A stretch of DNA of 64,000 nt, taken from assembly GCA_963556255.1 (NCBI GenBank), contig OY744614.1, positions 1,150,747 through 1,214,746 of the forward strand, written 5' to 3'. Source of the stretch: Allolobophora icterica. Lineage: Eukaryota; Annelida; Clitellata; Crassiclitellata; Lumbricidae. Within the stretch, counting starts at the first letter, position 1, and each line of letters begins with the position of its first letter. The notes under the pieces are model-generated. The model was not told the DNA's origin and did no database searches. It saw only the letters and a list, made by a program, of their open reading frames with translations. Below, one piece after another: positions 15,656 through 27,038 of the stretch. A program made the translations under genes and the position numbers.

Positions 15656-16250
15656 CCACCGAGAAGCGATCTCTGCCTTCAGCTTGCGACATCTGGCGAA
15701 TCAAAGGTAAACATGATTGTACTGTATAAACGGTTGTTTGGTTAATGAAGGTGTGCCAACTGCCAAACATAAATTGAATAAATGTTTTTTTAAATGTGCA
15801 GATTTTGTACAACATGTGATTTTTTAATTATATTGATTCATTAGGTTCCTTATGTTACTGTTGTGTTGTGGTTTATTTTTAGGAGTTTGAAGTATTCTAA
15901 CGTGCAGTTATGCCAGCATTTTCACGCCACTAATAAAATTTAAATGCTGTAAGGTTGCAGTCAGTTCAATCTTCATTCGCCAGATGCCGCATCTGGCGAA
16001 TGAAAATATTGAACGATTTAACGTTAGATAGCTTATCAAAATTTTAATTGCAGATTTTTGATCAAACTTGACAGAAAATATTAAAACCTGTGTGATTAAA
16101 AATTGCAATTAAATCAAATGCTTCCTAATTTCCCATTTACGGTTCTGCAGAAGCTGAATTGTAAAAGTTATTGCTACAGCAAATTTTAACAAAATTGACA
16201 ACCTTTTTCATAGACCTGACAAAAAATATAAAAGGAATTTTCGGTAAACA
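15656..16250. other. No recognised gene
   Basis: Non-coding sequence. CATCTGGCGAAT occurs near 15691 and in both arms of the hairpin at 15972. Confidence 0.45.
15972..16004. repeat. Perfect 15-bp inverted repeat, 3-nt loop
   Basis: TTCATTCGCCAGATG, loop CCG, CATCTGGCGAATGAA. Confidence 0.95.
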
Positions 16251-16257
16251 CGCTAAC

Positions 16258-16475
16258 TTCTTACGTACGTATGTACTGTACGCGCGTATGCGTGTACGTA
16301 TGTATGTGTGTGTGCATGTATGCATATATGCTTATATGTATGCATGCCTGTATGCATGTACGTGCATGAAAATTGCGCGTATGTGTGTATGGGTGTGTGT
16401 ATGTATGTGTGTACGTGTGTATGTGTGTATGCATGTATGTATGTATGCGTGTATGTGTTTACATATGTGCTGTGT
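16258..16475. repeat. (TG)n/(TATG)n microsatellite
   Basis: Alternating GTGTGTATGTATG tracts with little other content. Confidence 0.85.
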
Positions 16476-16799
16476 AAGATAAAAAAAACAAAAACAAAAC
16501 TAGAAGCTACCTTGTCGTCAACGGCCTTTGATGTCATAGGACGACGTTAAACTGTGGAATAATAATAAAGAAGCTACCTTATGGATAAAACTGTATATCT
16601 ACCGTTCTACATACCTGTCTGTCTCTGTGTGTGCCTGTGTCTGTCTCTGAAAAATGAAGAAGGGTCGAAGACATACGGTCGCTATAGCGCGGTCCGTACA
16701 CAGGGACCTTAAATGGTTTGGCACGCATTAGATCAGGAATATGTGGTGAAGGATCTAAACCGATCAATTAACTGGAAACAGATCGAGGTCGAGGTCATG

Positions 16800-16890
16800 A
16801 GGTCACTATAGAAAACGTTTGTTTTTAGAGGTGTCTAAGATGGACTTTCGCAAGTCACCTGTGAATAAGGTAATTCAGGCGATTTCGCTG
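16800..16890 (+). repeat. Dispersed Box A fragment
   Basis: TTTAGAGGTGTCTAAGATGG and CGCAAGTCACCTG. Confidence 0.5.
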
Positions 16891-16897
16891 TTTTAAG

Positions 16898-17030
16898 CGC
16901 TTTACAATGTGCTTCATGCGCTTCTACTGTGTACATATATGTAAGGCGCCCTGCGTGGCTGCCGTTTCTACTATGTGTATGTTCACTGTACAGCACAGTG
17001 CGGTTAGCAGGCGCTTAAATAGAGAAAAGA
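16898..17030 (+). mobile_element. SINE 3' half
   Basis: TGCGCTTCTACTGTGTACAT, AAGGCGCCCTGCGTGGCTGC, CAGTGCGGTTAGCAGGCGCT and TTAAATAGAGAAAAGATT match the second half of the SINE at 12605. The tail passes straight into (ATT)n. Confidence 0.85.
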
Positions 17031-17042
17031 TTATTATTATTA

Positions 17043-17139
<97 letters not shown>
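17026..17139. repeat. (ATT)n microsatellite (SINE tail)
   Basis: ATT array continuous with the SINE 3' end. Confidence 0.95.
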
Positions 17140-17243
17140 CTCTTATGTTATGCTTTGCGAAATAAACTAGTATGGTCTAGTGTGATAGAGGTGGTCGCTC
17201 CTTGGCACCAGGCAGCATCGACATGGTGCCCCGGAAGGCGACC
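17140..17243 (-). pseudogene. REL-endonuclease LINE, copy C, extreme 3' end
   Basis: Minus-strand frame: VAFRGTMSMLPGAKERPPLS-H-stop. The VAFRGT start equals the C-terminal motif of copies D, F and G (NAVAFSGSF, NAVAFRGSF, NAVAFRGTF). Only about 22 codons and a 3' UTR of about 40 bp remain, between two (ATT)n arrays. Confidence 0.8.
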
Positions 17244-17332
<89 letters not shown>

Positions 17333-17374
17333 GTTATTATTATTATTGTTATTATTATTATTATTATTATTATT
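17244..17374. repeat. (ATT)n microsatellite
   Basis: ATT array with GTT variants near 17333 and 17348, between LINE copies C and D. Confidence 0.95.
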
Positions 17375-18375
17375 CTGAAACTGTTATATTTCTTTGATCG
17401 CGGGAAGCGATTTGGTAAAAGAACCGCTGAAAGCCACAGCATTGAACCGCTGGACAGTCACCGACAGTTGTTGAAACAGGAAACTGGTCTCTCGGGCTTC
17501 GCCTGTGATCTGAGTGAGGTGGCGGCCAATGTCTGCAATGAGAGCAAGGCCTCTGTTGTTGATGGGGCCAAGCGTTTCCATGGCCAGCGGGACGAAGAAA
17601 TGAGTGTGAAGGAGCGCGTTGTATTTTGCGTTCTTTCTGCTGTCAGCCAGCTCGGCAGCCGCTCCGGCTTGAATGGCTGTAGTGGGTAAGTAAGATGCCG
17701 CGAGCGTGTCCACAACTGGAGTCTGGTGTGGGACGCCACGTCCCACACCAGACTCCGACCCGCCCTCCATGGGACGAGGGTAATGCCGTCCGGTTTCTTG
17801 CCATCCGTTCGGAAAAGGCCTTGTGGTTCTTTGACTGCCGGAAAACCAGCTTTTGTTAGGTTGCGGCAGATCAGGTCGTTGAGGGCGGCATGGCGGGCCA
17901 ATCGACCGAAGCCAAGAGTACATGATAGGCCGTGTGTGCCTCTAGCAGTGACCAATGCACCGCAGGCGCATGTGTGGGGTTCGCAGATGTTGGCTCCCAA
18001 ACGTAGGCCAACCGCCACTCTGATCGCTTCGTCGCTCATCCTTAGACCGCAAGATGTAATCGGCAAGCAGTGAAGCCAGTCGCTGGCGTGTTGGGCAGAA
18101 ACGGCTCTCAGTCGGGCCTGTGCTTCCGTCTCCGTTAGTGCACTATTTAGTTCCTGGAGCAACTTTTGAAGGAGCGGTCTGTCCCATTTGGATTGAATAT
18201 GTATAGGGAAGTCGTCAGCTTTTGTAATGCCTGTTTCCGCTTGCCAATGCAAAGATGACGTTGCGAAGTGCAAGTCGGGCTGGAGAGCGGTCCCACCTAG
18301 AACGTTGGACTGGAGAGCGAGGGTGCCCGCGGCTGATACCAAAAAGGCGGGTAGTGCCAGCGACGACACCCGTCG
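17375..18375 (-). pseudogene. REL-endonuclease LINE, copy D, 5'-truncated and frameshifted
   Basis: About 330 codons of the C-terminal part on the minus strand, starting at RRVSSLALPAFLVSAAGT right at the (AAT)n junction. The knuckle (CACG ... GTHGLSC), KKPDGITLVPW and LVWDV follow in one frame. The remainder (VVDTLAASYLPTT ... FFVPLAMETLG ... QQLSVTVQRFNAVAFSGSF) lies in another frame and ends with a stop at 17384. The frame change coincides exactly with an 18-bp inverted duplication at 17718-17756 placed between WDV and VVDTLA. The two parts together cover the region equivalent to about residues 660-970 of copy B. Confidence 0.9.
17718..17756. repeat. Perfect 18-bp inverted repeat, 3-nt loop, inside the LINE endonuclease domain
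   Basis: GGAGTCTGGTGTGGGACG, loop CCA, CGTCCCACACCAGACTCC. One arm encodes the SLVWDV motif. The other is its reverse complement and is extra relative to the family, causing the frameshift. Confidence 0.95.
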
Positions 18376-18795
<420 letters not shown>

Positions 18796-18899
18796 TTCTC
18801 AGAAGGTTCGTAAACTTCAAATTTCTAAAGCGCCACTTGGAAGCTAAGCGCATTGGTAGATATGTTACTGAAATTGGCTGCGTTTCAAAGGGGATATTT

Positions 18900-19090
18900 A
18901 TCTAGATTCCTGCATTTTTGCGACATCTTGCGAATGTCAGTTACGTTGAAGACGACGTTACTCTTAACTGGGAGATTGGGAACATGCGTCTAACGATCAT
19001 ACGCGACTGGTAAATATGTAGCTGTGAATCGCGACGTTTTAAAGGTGTCTAGCTGCAGTCGTGGATTTAATCATGAAGTTCTATATACAA
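18900..19090 (+). repeat. Dispersed Box A unit
   Basis: GCGACATCTTGCGAATGTCA, GTTACGTTGAAGACGAC, GACTGGTAAATATGTAGCTG and TTTTAAAGGTGTCTAGCTG occur in canonical order. Confidence 0.85.
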
Positions 19091-19100
19091 TACAACACAA

Positions 19101-19267
19101 CAGACTTGTTGTCCTCGAGACCAAGGTCTTGGTCTCAATTGCACTCGAGTTCGTTCTTAAAAGTCTTGGTCTTGGTCTTGAGACCGAAAGTCTTGGTCTT
19201 GGTCTAAAGCTTCAAAGTCTTGGTCTTGGTCTTGGTCTTGAGGTTTAAGATCTTGACAACAAGACTG
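19101..19267. mobile_element. hAT-like MITE, (GTCTTG)-rich, copy 1
   Basis: Ends CAGACTTGTTGTC and (inverted) CAGTCTTGTTGTC. CAACACAA at 19093-19100 is repeated exactly at 19268-19275, an 8-bp target duplication. The interior is GTCTTGGTCTTGGTCTTG. Confidence 0.9.
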
Positions 19268-19397
19268 CAACACAATACGATACAAGATATAGATTAATGT
19301 TCAACACAATACGATGCAACTGTGACTATACATGTAAGTTCACGATTTAATGCAACATTACTTAGTGTTTAGAGAAATCTTGTTGATGTCAGTTACG

Positions 19398-19532
19398 CAG
19401 TCTTGTCCTCGAGACCAAAGTCTTGGTCTTGAGTGCACTTGAGTTCGTTTTTAAAGGCCTTGGTCTCTGTCTTTGTCATGAGACCAAAACCTTGGTCATG
19501 GTCTTGAATTCAAAGTCTTGACAACAAGACTG
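19398..19532. mobile_element. hAT-like MITE, (GTCTTG)-rich, copy 2, inserted in Box A
   Basis: CAGTTACG at 19390-19397 is repeated at 19533-19540. Removing the 135-bp insert restores the Box A sequence GATGTCAGTTACGTTGAAG. The ends are CAGTCTTGTCC and GACAACAAGACTG. Confidence 0.92.
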
Positions 19533-19544
19533 CAGTTACGTTGA

Positions 19545-19984
19545 AGTCGATTTTACGTTTTAATTAGTGTCGTAGAGAAGATTCTCTTAGGGACTGAACG
19601 AGAGATGGAAAGAGTTTAGGGAAGTCTTATGACAGCAAAGGTCTTTGACGTCTTCCCTTTGTTGTTGATTCTGTGGTGGATGGGTTCACTGGTCACACCG
19701 TTGCCTTTGATTTCCGTTATCTACAACACTAATAGGTTTATCTACATTAATTTTTTAATACAGTTTTTTTAGTTTTATTTATTTTATTTATTTATTTATT
19801 TAGATTTTTTAAAAATACACATCTAAATTCTTATATACACTGTATTTACACAAAAGGTTTTCTTTAATATCGTGCTACGAAACATTTCTTTTGTGCATAA
19901 CTACATCTATCCTGTATTGCCAAAGTAATATAGAATGTGAAGATCATAATCCTACTGTTTTGGTCGAAGGAGAGTCAATCCTCT
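19545..19984. other. No recognised gene
   Basis: A decayed box repeat (CTTATGACAGCAAAGGTC, TTGACGTC near 19645), then AT-rich sequence. Confidence 0.45.
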
Positions 19985-21040
19985 TCTCCTAGAGAATCTT
20001 ACCATCGTTGACCTCGCCTACAACTCTTACCACCTCCGTCTGCAAACCCGTGATCTGGAGGATGTTCTTTGTGGTGCAGTCGACTCCGAGTTCTTGGCAT
20101 CTGTTGCGAATGGTTCGGCTGATGTTCTTCCGTGAGCATTCCAAGTTCGATGGTGTCCGGGACTTCGCATTCCTGGCAGTTTCCATCAGGATGCATCTTC
20201 ATTGTGTGAAGCCACTGGTTCAGCAGCACTCTACCCAAGCGTAGTCTGGTTATCTGGACCTCTTGCTTCCGCGGAGTATCCGTGTACTTGATTCTGGTTG
20301 ACACGAGTGGCTCGATCTTCACGTAGAAGACTCCCTTCGGGTTGTCTGTGTATTCGTTCTGCCACTTTCGCACTACGTACTGTTTGATTTTCCTGATCAT
20401 CTCCTTTCTCTCGATGTACGTAGTGGAGGTTTAGGCCTACATCTGGTAGGTGGAGTCCTTCTTTAGCCGCTGCGCCGGCTTCTTAATTTCCACGCCGTCA
20501 ATTCGGTTGCATACACACTGAACGAGTCCACCAGCCTCAGGATTCTTCTGTAGCCGATCTCAGGAATCACGACTGGTGCTGCAGCCGTGTCTTCGTATTT
20601 GGACCAATCCGTGTATATGCAGATGTGGTGTCGATACTTGTCGTAGAGCTGTAGAGAGATCTCTTCTGGATTTCTTGTCGATGGATTTCTTCAGCAACAT
20701 GTCGTCCTGGATGCGTTCGTTCCTCCAGGGAGGCGATTTCTGGAACACTGCGCCTTTTCGCTCTTGATACTTCGTGTCGAAGAAGTCCTTGGAGCGTTGA
20801 AACAACGATTCCTTGCCTTCTTGGAATTTATTCACGTGAAACGTTAAAATGATCCTTCATCACCTCCTCTGCCGCGTGGTCTTTGTTGGTAACGATCTTG
20901 ACACCCTCCTTCAGACTGTCACCGAGCCATCGTAGATGTAGTGGCATTCGTTCTAGACAGTTGCTGTAGCCGTTCCGTGAACAGCTCCGCAGCATATCCT
21001 GACCGCTTGTGCTTGAATAGTTTTCGTCAGCGCCACAAAA
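19985..21040 (-). pseudogene. LINE C-terminal region with RNase H domain, broken
   Basis: Minus-strand pieces in order: LGDSLKEGVKIVTNKDHAAE near 20930, PPWRNERIQDDMLLKK near 20735, then ICIYTDWSK (the first RNase H Asp in a T-D-x-S context), AAAPVVIPEIGYRR and DSFSVYATELTA (the catalytic Glu in ATELTA). After a break come ITRLRLGRVLLNQWLH and HPDGNCQECEVPDTIE, the zinc-binding tail that follows RNase H in many LINEs. Stops and frame changes show it is dead. The RT domain is not present. The layout fits an RNase H-bearing I/jockey-group LINE. Confidence 0.8.
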
Positions 21041-21059
21041 ACAAGTACTTTTCCTTAAG

Positions 21060-21610
21060 ATGAGGTTCTACGTCAACGGCTCTGCCGCCACAAGATGTCG
21101 TTACACAACAAAAATTATCGGGTTCTGTCAGACACCTTTAAATTATGTGATCTCCACGCTATATATACCTTATTTTCGTTAAATCGTTACCTATGCTTAG
21201 TTTCGCTATTATGCGATTAGAACGGTGAAACTGTTGAAATTTAATTCAACGCCTCTTAATCACCAAATAAGTAAATTCATTGGACACAAAGACGGTGAAA
21301 AACTCGGCCACTGATCGCACTCTGACAGTGCCAGTCCCAAGCCTCGATAAAGTAGGAGGGCGACGCTAATCGTCTTTGTTATGACACAGTGTCGTTGAAC
21401 AGCAACTAACCAACCAACGGTAAGAACTGTTCAAACTACAGGTAATTTCTGTCGACGTCAACGGTCTTTGTTGCCATAAGATGTCTTTAAACACTGGATC
21501 CGTCGTAAGATCCAACTCCGCCACTCCTCGTACTCTGGAGAAAGGCGTGGCCGACGCTAATCACCTTTGTAATGAAAACACAGTGTCGTTGAACAGAAGA
21601 TTACCAGCGG
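21060..21610 (-). repeat. Box A and Box B units, reverse orientation
   Basis: AAGATGTCGTTACAC, GACACCTTTAAAT, GGCGACGCTAATCGTCTTTG and TTATGACACAGTGTCGTTGA are reverse complements of the box cores. A second partial set starts near 21475. Confidence 0.8.
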
Positions 21611-21982
21611 AGGATTTTACGACAAGGCAAGTGGTTATATACAGCGTTGCTAGTAGGTCTACTTGAGATGACGTGTAGTAATAGTAGTTTCCAGTGTTTA
21701 TCAATCAATCAAATCAAAATCCTTTATTGAAGCAGTTTGAAAACAAAGCATATAACATAGCAGTATCAGCATTTGCAACAAAAGGAAACCCAGAAGGGAT
21801 AAAAAAATCCCGCTATGTAGGGCCACCTAGGGTTCAATACTGTCACAATAAATGTCATTATAAAAGTCTTTCAATGTCTATGTGTGGAACGCATTGCCTC
21901 GTGCACTTACTCAACTACTCTCTCTGCACATCTACAACAATACTTAATGACATCGGAACAGTGTACAAGTGTACATTGCATA
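21611..21982. other. No recognised gene
   Basis: Possibly the antisense 3' end of an old retroelement (AAATCCTTTATTGAAGCAG-like start near 21715), but I cannot assign it. Confidence 0.35.
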
Positions 21983-21991
21983 TAGATCCCC

Positions 21992-22301
21992 CAGTGTTTA
22001 ATCTAGTCCCCCTCTTCTGGGAGGGGAAATCAGGTTTCTGGGGGGACAAGCCAATTTTTCAGACTTTTAAACTTTCATCCAGACTTTTTGTAAGTTTCAT
22101 CTTCAAAAAAAGTTGATGACCTTTTTTTTAGGAATTCGTCTCTCTCGGGGGGGGGGGAAACCATATATCACCATGTATCCTGGGGGGGGGATTTGCCTCC
22201 CAAAAAGCTCTCAACCTTATAATATTGCCGGCCTCTGGGGGGGGAAACATCAATCCTGGGGGGGAACTTTCCCCCCCCAAAGACGTCTAGATTAAACACT
22301 G
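21992..22301. mobile_element. hAT-like MITE with G-runs, longer copy
   Basis: Ends CAGTGTTTAATCTAG and CTAGATTAAACACTG. The 9-bp TAGATCCCC at 21983-21991 is repeated at 22302-22310. Contains at least six runs of seven or more G or C. Same family as 10016-10186. Confidence 0.9.
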
Positions 22302-22310
22302 TAGATCCCC

Positions 22311-22955
22311 ATAGTAGTTACAACAGCGATAGCGTTGCTCTTGGTTACGTACTTGCTTAATGACATTGTTGACATTATCGGTTCTTGCATTTTTTTGGTA
22401 ACTGAAGATATTTAACGGTTTTCGAACGTTATCGCATCGCATAATCGGAAATTGGATTTTTTTTTTAAAACTTATCAATTGCAATAAAAATGTCAGAAGT
22501 AGCTGAGTAGTATCAGAGATCGATGTCCAATGGAGGTCCGAGTCCGGTTGCCATAGTCAGATCAGAGAGATGAAGTAGATCAGCTACTAGAGCGGGTTTT
22601 GTTGAGGACGAAAAGGCTTGAAAGGCGGACGATCAAATGAGTCAGGGTAGAAATTTTTAAATAGGTGGGACTTTTTGAACGGGAAACCTGAGTTGCTCCA
22701 TTGTACTTTCTAGTGAAAATCTCTGCTTTCTTTGGTGATGGTTTGTTTTGAGAAGTGACAAATCTATGCCTTTATATCATTTGTCATCATTAAGGCAGGG
22801 TAAATGTTGGTATATGAAAGGTTGGGGGAAAGTCACGAAAGAAGAATTATAGTTATTATCACAGTCAAGATCACCATCGAACAATTTGACAAAGTCATCA
22901 GGTAACGATTCATAAATTGACACATTCATCAAATGACAAGTAGTACTGGTACTTT
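22311..22955. other. No recognised gene
   Basis: Mixed sequence, no coding region that I can support. Confidence 0.45.
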
Positions 22956-24560
22956 CATTTTAACGACCCTTAACGACACTGTGTGATAACAAAGATCATT
23001 AGCGTCGCCCTCCTCCTTCATCCAGGATTTGGACTGGCACTAGCAGGGTACGGGTAGTGACGGAATTAATCATCAAATGACAAATTAGTTACACTAGTTG
23101 CTGTTTAACGACGCTGTGCCATAACAAAGACTATTAGCGTCGCCCTCCTCTTTTATCATGCTTTGGACTGGCACCACACGAGCATAAGGCAACAGCGGCG
23201 TTGAACGAAATCACTTAGGAAGATACAGTTACCCGGTGCGATCAAAAGCGTTTAATCAATTTTATTCTACATGAAGTTTTTTGTAATCAGTTCCATATAA
23301 TTATTCTCCAATCAGGTATAAATATATGCGCAACGAAAGCTAACCATTTCTCCCTCGCACTCAGATCCAAAAATCATTTGCTGATATCATAACAAAGATA
23401 ATTAGCATCGCCCTCCTCCTATCTCCAGGCTTGGTACTGGCACCACCAGAGCACGAACTGTAGCGGACTTATCCGACGACAAGCTTAGTCTTTGTGGAAT
23501 CCGGACTTCAGCGAGATCTTTTGACATCGTTGACGTTCATCGGGGGAAAATTTATAAATGACAAAGCAACACTAGCCATTTAACGAAAAAATAGGACTTT
23601 ACAAATAGTTAGATAAGAATTAAAGGTGTCTAAGCAGAGCTGGAGAATTTTATTAGTATTCAGTGTTTAATGATATCTTGTGGATGCCAGAGCCGTTATC
23701 TCTGACCTCTAACTTAAAGGAAATTAAGCCACTTTTAAAATCTCGTTAGAGGCCACAAGAAATATAATTTAACGATTTAACGAAAATACAAGGTATATTT
23801 TGTCTAAAGCAATTAATAAAAAGTGTTAGGTCAGTTTTTGTTTAACGACACCGTTTCATAACAAAACAGAGCAACTATATAGGCTTAGGAATAACCGATT
23901 TAAATGAGTCTCAAATTTTGATCAGTATAGAATTGGTAACATTGGTAACATTATGTAACATTGTGTAACGACATGATTTTGTTGACGTCGAGTTGGCCCT
24001 GAAAAAGTAACTGGTAAACTCTAAAAAGGATTTGTGGTAATAAAATTATTAGAGATTGGATTGGATTCCAAGAGTTTAACGAACGCTTATAAGATCAAAG
24101 GCCGCTGAATTCCATCGGAAATATTTGATACAAGTTATAATAAGACGATTGGTAGTTTCTTTTAACGACCCTATTTCATAACGAAAATTATAAATAAAGC
24201 GTCGCCCTCCTCCTTCACCCAGGCTTAGGACTGGCATCATGCGGAAACCATAGTGGCAAAATTAAACACGATAATTATATTCATAGGAGAAAAGGAACGC
24301 AAATTAAAAGTTTCTAAAGTTAAATTAATTAATTATTAATTTCTTATTAATTTCCATTTTTAATGACATGCTGTGGCTTTAGGGCCATTGACATCGACCT
24401 CAGCTTACGATGAATTAAGGGTCTCGGATGAAGGAAGGCAGTAGCAATTAAACGAAAACGTGATTTATATAGCGATTTACATGAATGATTTTAAGGTGTT
24501 CTAGTGAAATCTGATTTTCCCAGTAATCCGGGTCTAACAACGTTTTGTTTCATAAAATGT
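22956..24560 (+). repeat. Run of Box A and Box B units
   Basis: Box B near 22975, 23100, 23385 and 24170 (GTCGCCCTCCTCC, GGCTTGG.ACTGGCA). Box A cores and junctions near 23625 (TTAAAGGTGTCTAAGCAG), 23660, 23970, 24365 and 24490. Units are spaced about 120-300 bp apart and are strongly diverged. Confidence 0.75.
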
Positions 24561-25244
24561 CGCTGATGTCTCAATGAAACACTTTATTTACAGTTTTCTC
24601 CGTTTTCTTCGTTTTCATTCGATTGTTTGTTTAGTTACTGCTTAACAATATTCATTCATTCATTTAAAAAATTTAATATAGCGCCCCCTCAATTGGTTTT
24701 TGAATAGAGGCAAAACTTTCTTACTTAACTAACTAACAAACGAACCAGAGGTGGGTCTACCGGCATCTCTTCCGTCCCTTCAACGGTATTTAACCATCCT
24801 ACGATTAACTTGAATATATGTACCTTATGTACCTTATCTTATCTTCGTCTAGTAAATATATATGTATAAATAAAGACAGAAATAATAAATAATTAATCAT
24901 TAATAATAATAATAATTAAAAAAATTATAATAAAACAGAGGCTACTCTAACCCCGACACGGCATGTACTCTGGTATTAGTCTCAAGTTTGGATAAACGAG
25001 GAAGACGACACTAATCATGTTTTAATGACAATGCTCTTAAACAGTGACTAAACAAACAACCGCTATTGTGCAGAAAATGAAAACGCGCAAAACTGAAAAA
25101 CTGTAGAAAGGTGTTCTTTATCGATCTCCGTGACATTTAATGAAAACAGACGTTCTTAAATTCTAAATACATCGTATTCTATTTAAACACCTTTAATTTA
25201 TGTGCTCTAGTTACTATATATGTCTCGTTTTCGTATTATCGTTA
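24561..25244. other. No gene; AT-rich with inverted Box B
   Basis: ATTCATTCATTTAAAAAATT and ATATAGCGCC near 24650-24685 resemble LINE 3' UTR motifs. A reversed Box B (GACGACACTAATCATG) lies near 25000. Confidence 0.45.
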
Positions 25245-25450
25245 AAAGAGCCTTTGAGCCAAATAGCAAATGAATAGAAGCCAAATAGCTAAATGAATAA
25301 TGATGCATAATTATGTACATACGTGTGTATATATAAACCTATAAATTGAAATATTAATCTACATATTAAAAAAGATGGACTACTAGCACCTGTCAATCAT
25401 TGGCATCGAAACAACCTGCCAAACAGGGAAACAAACGATGAGACAAGCAA

Positions 25451-25514
<64 letters not shown>

Positions 25515-25590
25515 AAAGAAAGAAAGAAATAAACTGATGACAGAAAGTTATACGAACATGAACTGAAATATATAATAAAAACTTTAAAGA
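25245..25590 (-). repeat. Dispersed repeat with internal (GAAA)n, inverted mate of 2590-2925
   Basis: GAGCCAAATAGCAAATGAAT, TGTACATACGTGTGTATATA, CACCTGTCAATCATTGGCAT, (GAAA)n at 25452-25530, then AAACTGATGACAGAAAGTTA, each the reverse complement of a block at 2590-2925. Confidence 0.85.
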
Positions 25591-26260
25591 CGTCAACTTT
25601 AAAGACGTAGCCATAGGATGTCGTTAAACTTTGGAATAATAAAAATAATATCGTTAACCCCACACATGACACGATTCTGCATTTCTAAGATGAGGTCGAT
25701 GTCAACGGCTCTAAAGCCATAAGATGTAATTAGAAAACTGAAAATTAATAAAACTTGTTAGGCAGTTTTAAACATTTTTAATTACGTTTCTCCTATGATA
25801 TAAATATTTCTTGTTCAATTCAGCAATGTGTTGTTAGACAGCAACTAACCAGCCAAGCCATTGTTAGTGAAAATTACAATATACTAAACAAATTTCTCTC
25901 GAGGTCTTCAGATGTCAACAAACTGTGAATTCTCTCCTAAGCGCTAGTTACAGTATAGCCCCGTTCAACGCGACCATTCCTCTCTCTTGCCGTCTGATAT
26001 CGCACTGACATTCTACTTATTATGACTGATGTGGTAGCACAAGATGTCGTTATAGACTCAAAAATGCTGTTTAGAATAATATTGTAAATTACATTCCTCC
26101 TCTACTGGTAATATTTTAGCTGCTTTTGATCATCGAAGTTCACCTCTGATGAGATGGCGAAGTTACCGCGTTTCTGTGAAGAGTCCGAATTCGGATTTAT
26201 CATATCCTGCTTCTGAATCGTTGCATCGATTTCCTTTCGACTGTTTACGAACTATGGCTC
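25591..26260 (-). repeat. Diverged Box A fragments, reverse orientation
   Basis: ATAGGATGTCGTTAAAC near 25613, ATGTCAACGGCTCTAAAGCC near 25700 and CACAAGATGTCGTTA near 26040 match reversed Box A cores. Confidence 0.55.
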
Positions 26261-26709
26261 TTAACCCTCAGGCTACCAAGGTTTTTTTGTGACATCGGCT
26301 ACCAAGGGGGGGTGGTTACCACCCCCCCGGAATTTCGTGTTTGGTTTCAAATATCATATCATGTAATACAGCATTTGATTCATCATTCATTTCTGAAAAG
26401 AATGGTATATTTAGTTGTAAAATATATGAATGCATCTCGAAATTATATAGTTTTTAACAAAGGCACCGGTCCATTTAACGATATCTGATATTATCCCACA
26501 CAATTTGTACTATTTGGATAAAAAATATAAATGATGTGGGTTTTGAAAATGAACTATGTATCCAAGAATATTGTAAATATAATGAGACTTAATTTTCAAC
26601 AATACAAACTATTCCAAAGTCTGTTTTAGTTGCAGGCAGAACCTAAAGGCGTGCAGCTATATCAACATGAAACAAGAAATTATGTAAATTTTCCCAGCAG
26701 TCAAATACG

Positions 26710-26895
26710 TCAGTGGTCCTTGCAGTTATTGCAAATTACTTCCATTGTTTTGTGCGAATGCTTCCTGCAAACCGGCTTCTTGAACACTTCACAGCACTGC
26801 TTTACTCTGTTAGCATTCTGCTTTGACTGTTTATAGCCCTTCCCCATACCCAACCATATCGGTTTACGTTGTGATGTTGCATCAGTGATTTTCAC
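26710..26895 (-). pseudogene. piggyBac transposase C-terminal Cys-rich domain remnant
   Basis: About 60 codons: GMGKGYKQSKQNA, VKQCCEVFKKPVCRKHSHK, then VICNNCKDH and a stop. The spacing C ... KPVC-x2-H ... C-x2-C at the very C-terminus is that of the zinc-binding tail of PGBD-type transposases. The DDD catalytic core is not visible, so the element is inactive. The position close to one terminal repeat is also as expected for piggyBac. Confidence 0.65.
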
Positions 26896-27038
26896 ACTGA
26901 TATAGCGTATTATTATTTATTATGATCACTTCCGGTTTTCAAAAGACAAATAACTAAGAACCAAATATATCCCTACATTCCCTCTAAAGAATGGCATAGT
27001 TGTTTCTCTTCCAGAAAGAATAATGAATACCTTTATAG

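Noticed and set aside
25393..25672. Phe/Leu/Ser-rich membrane-like frame
   Set aside because: It is the translation of the (GAAA)n tract within a dispersed repeat.
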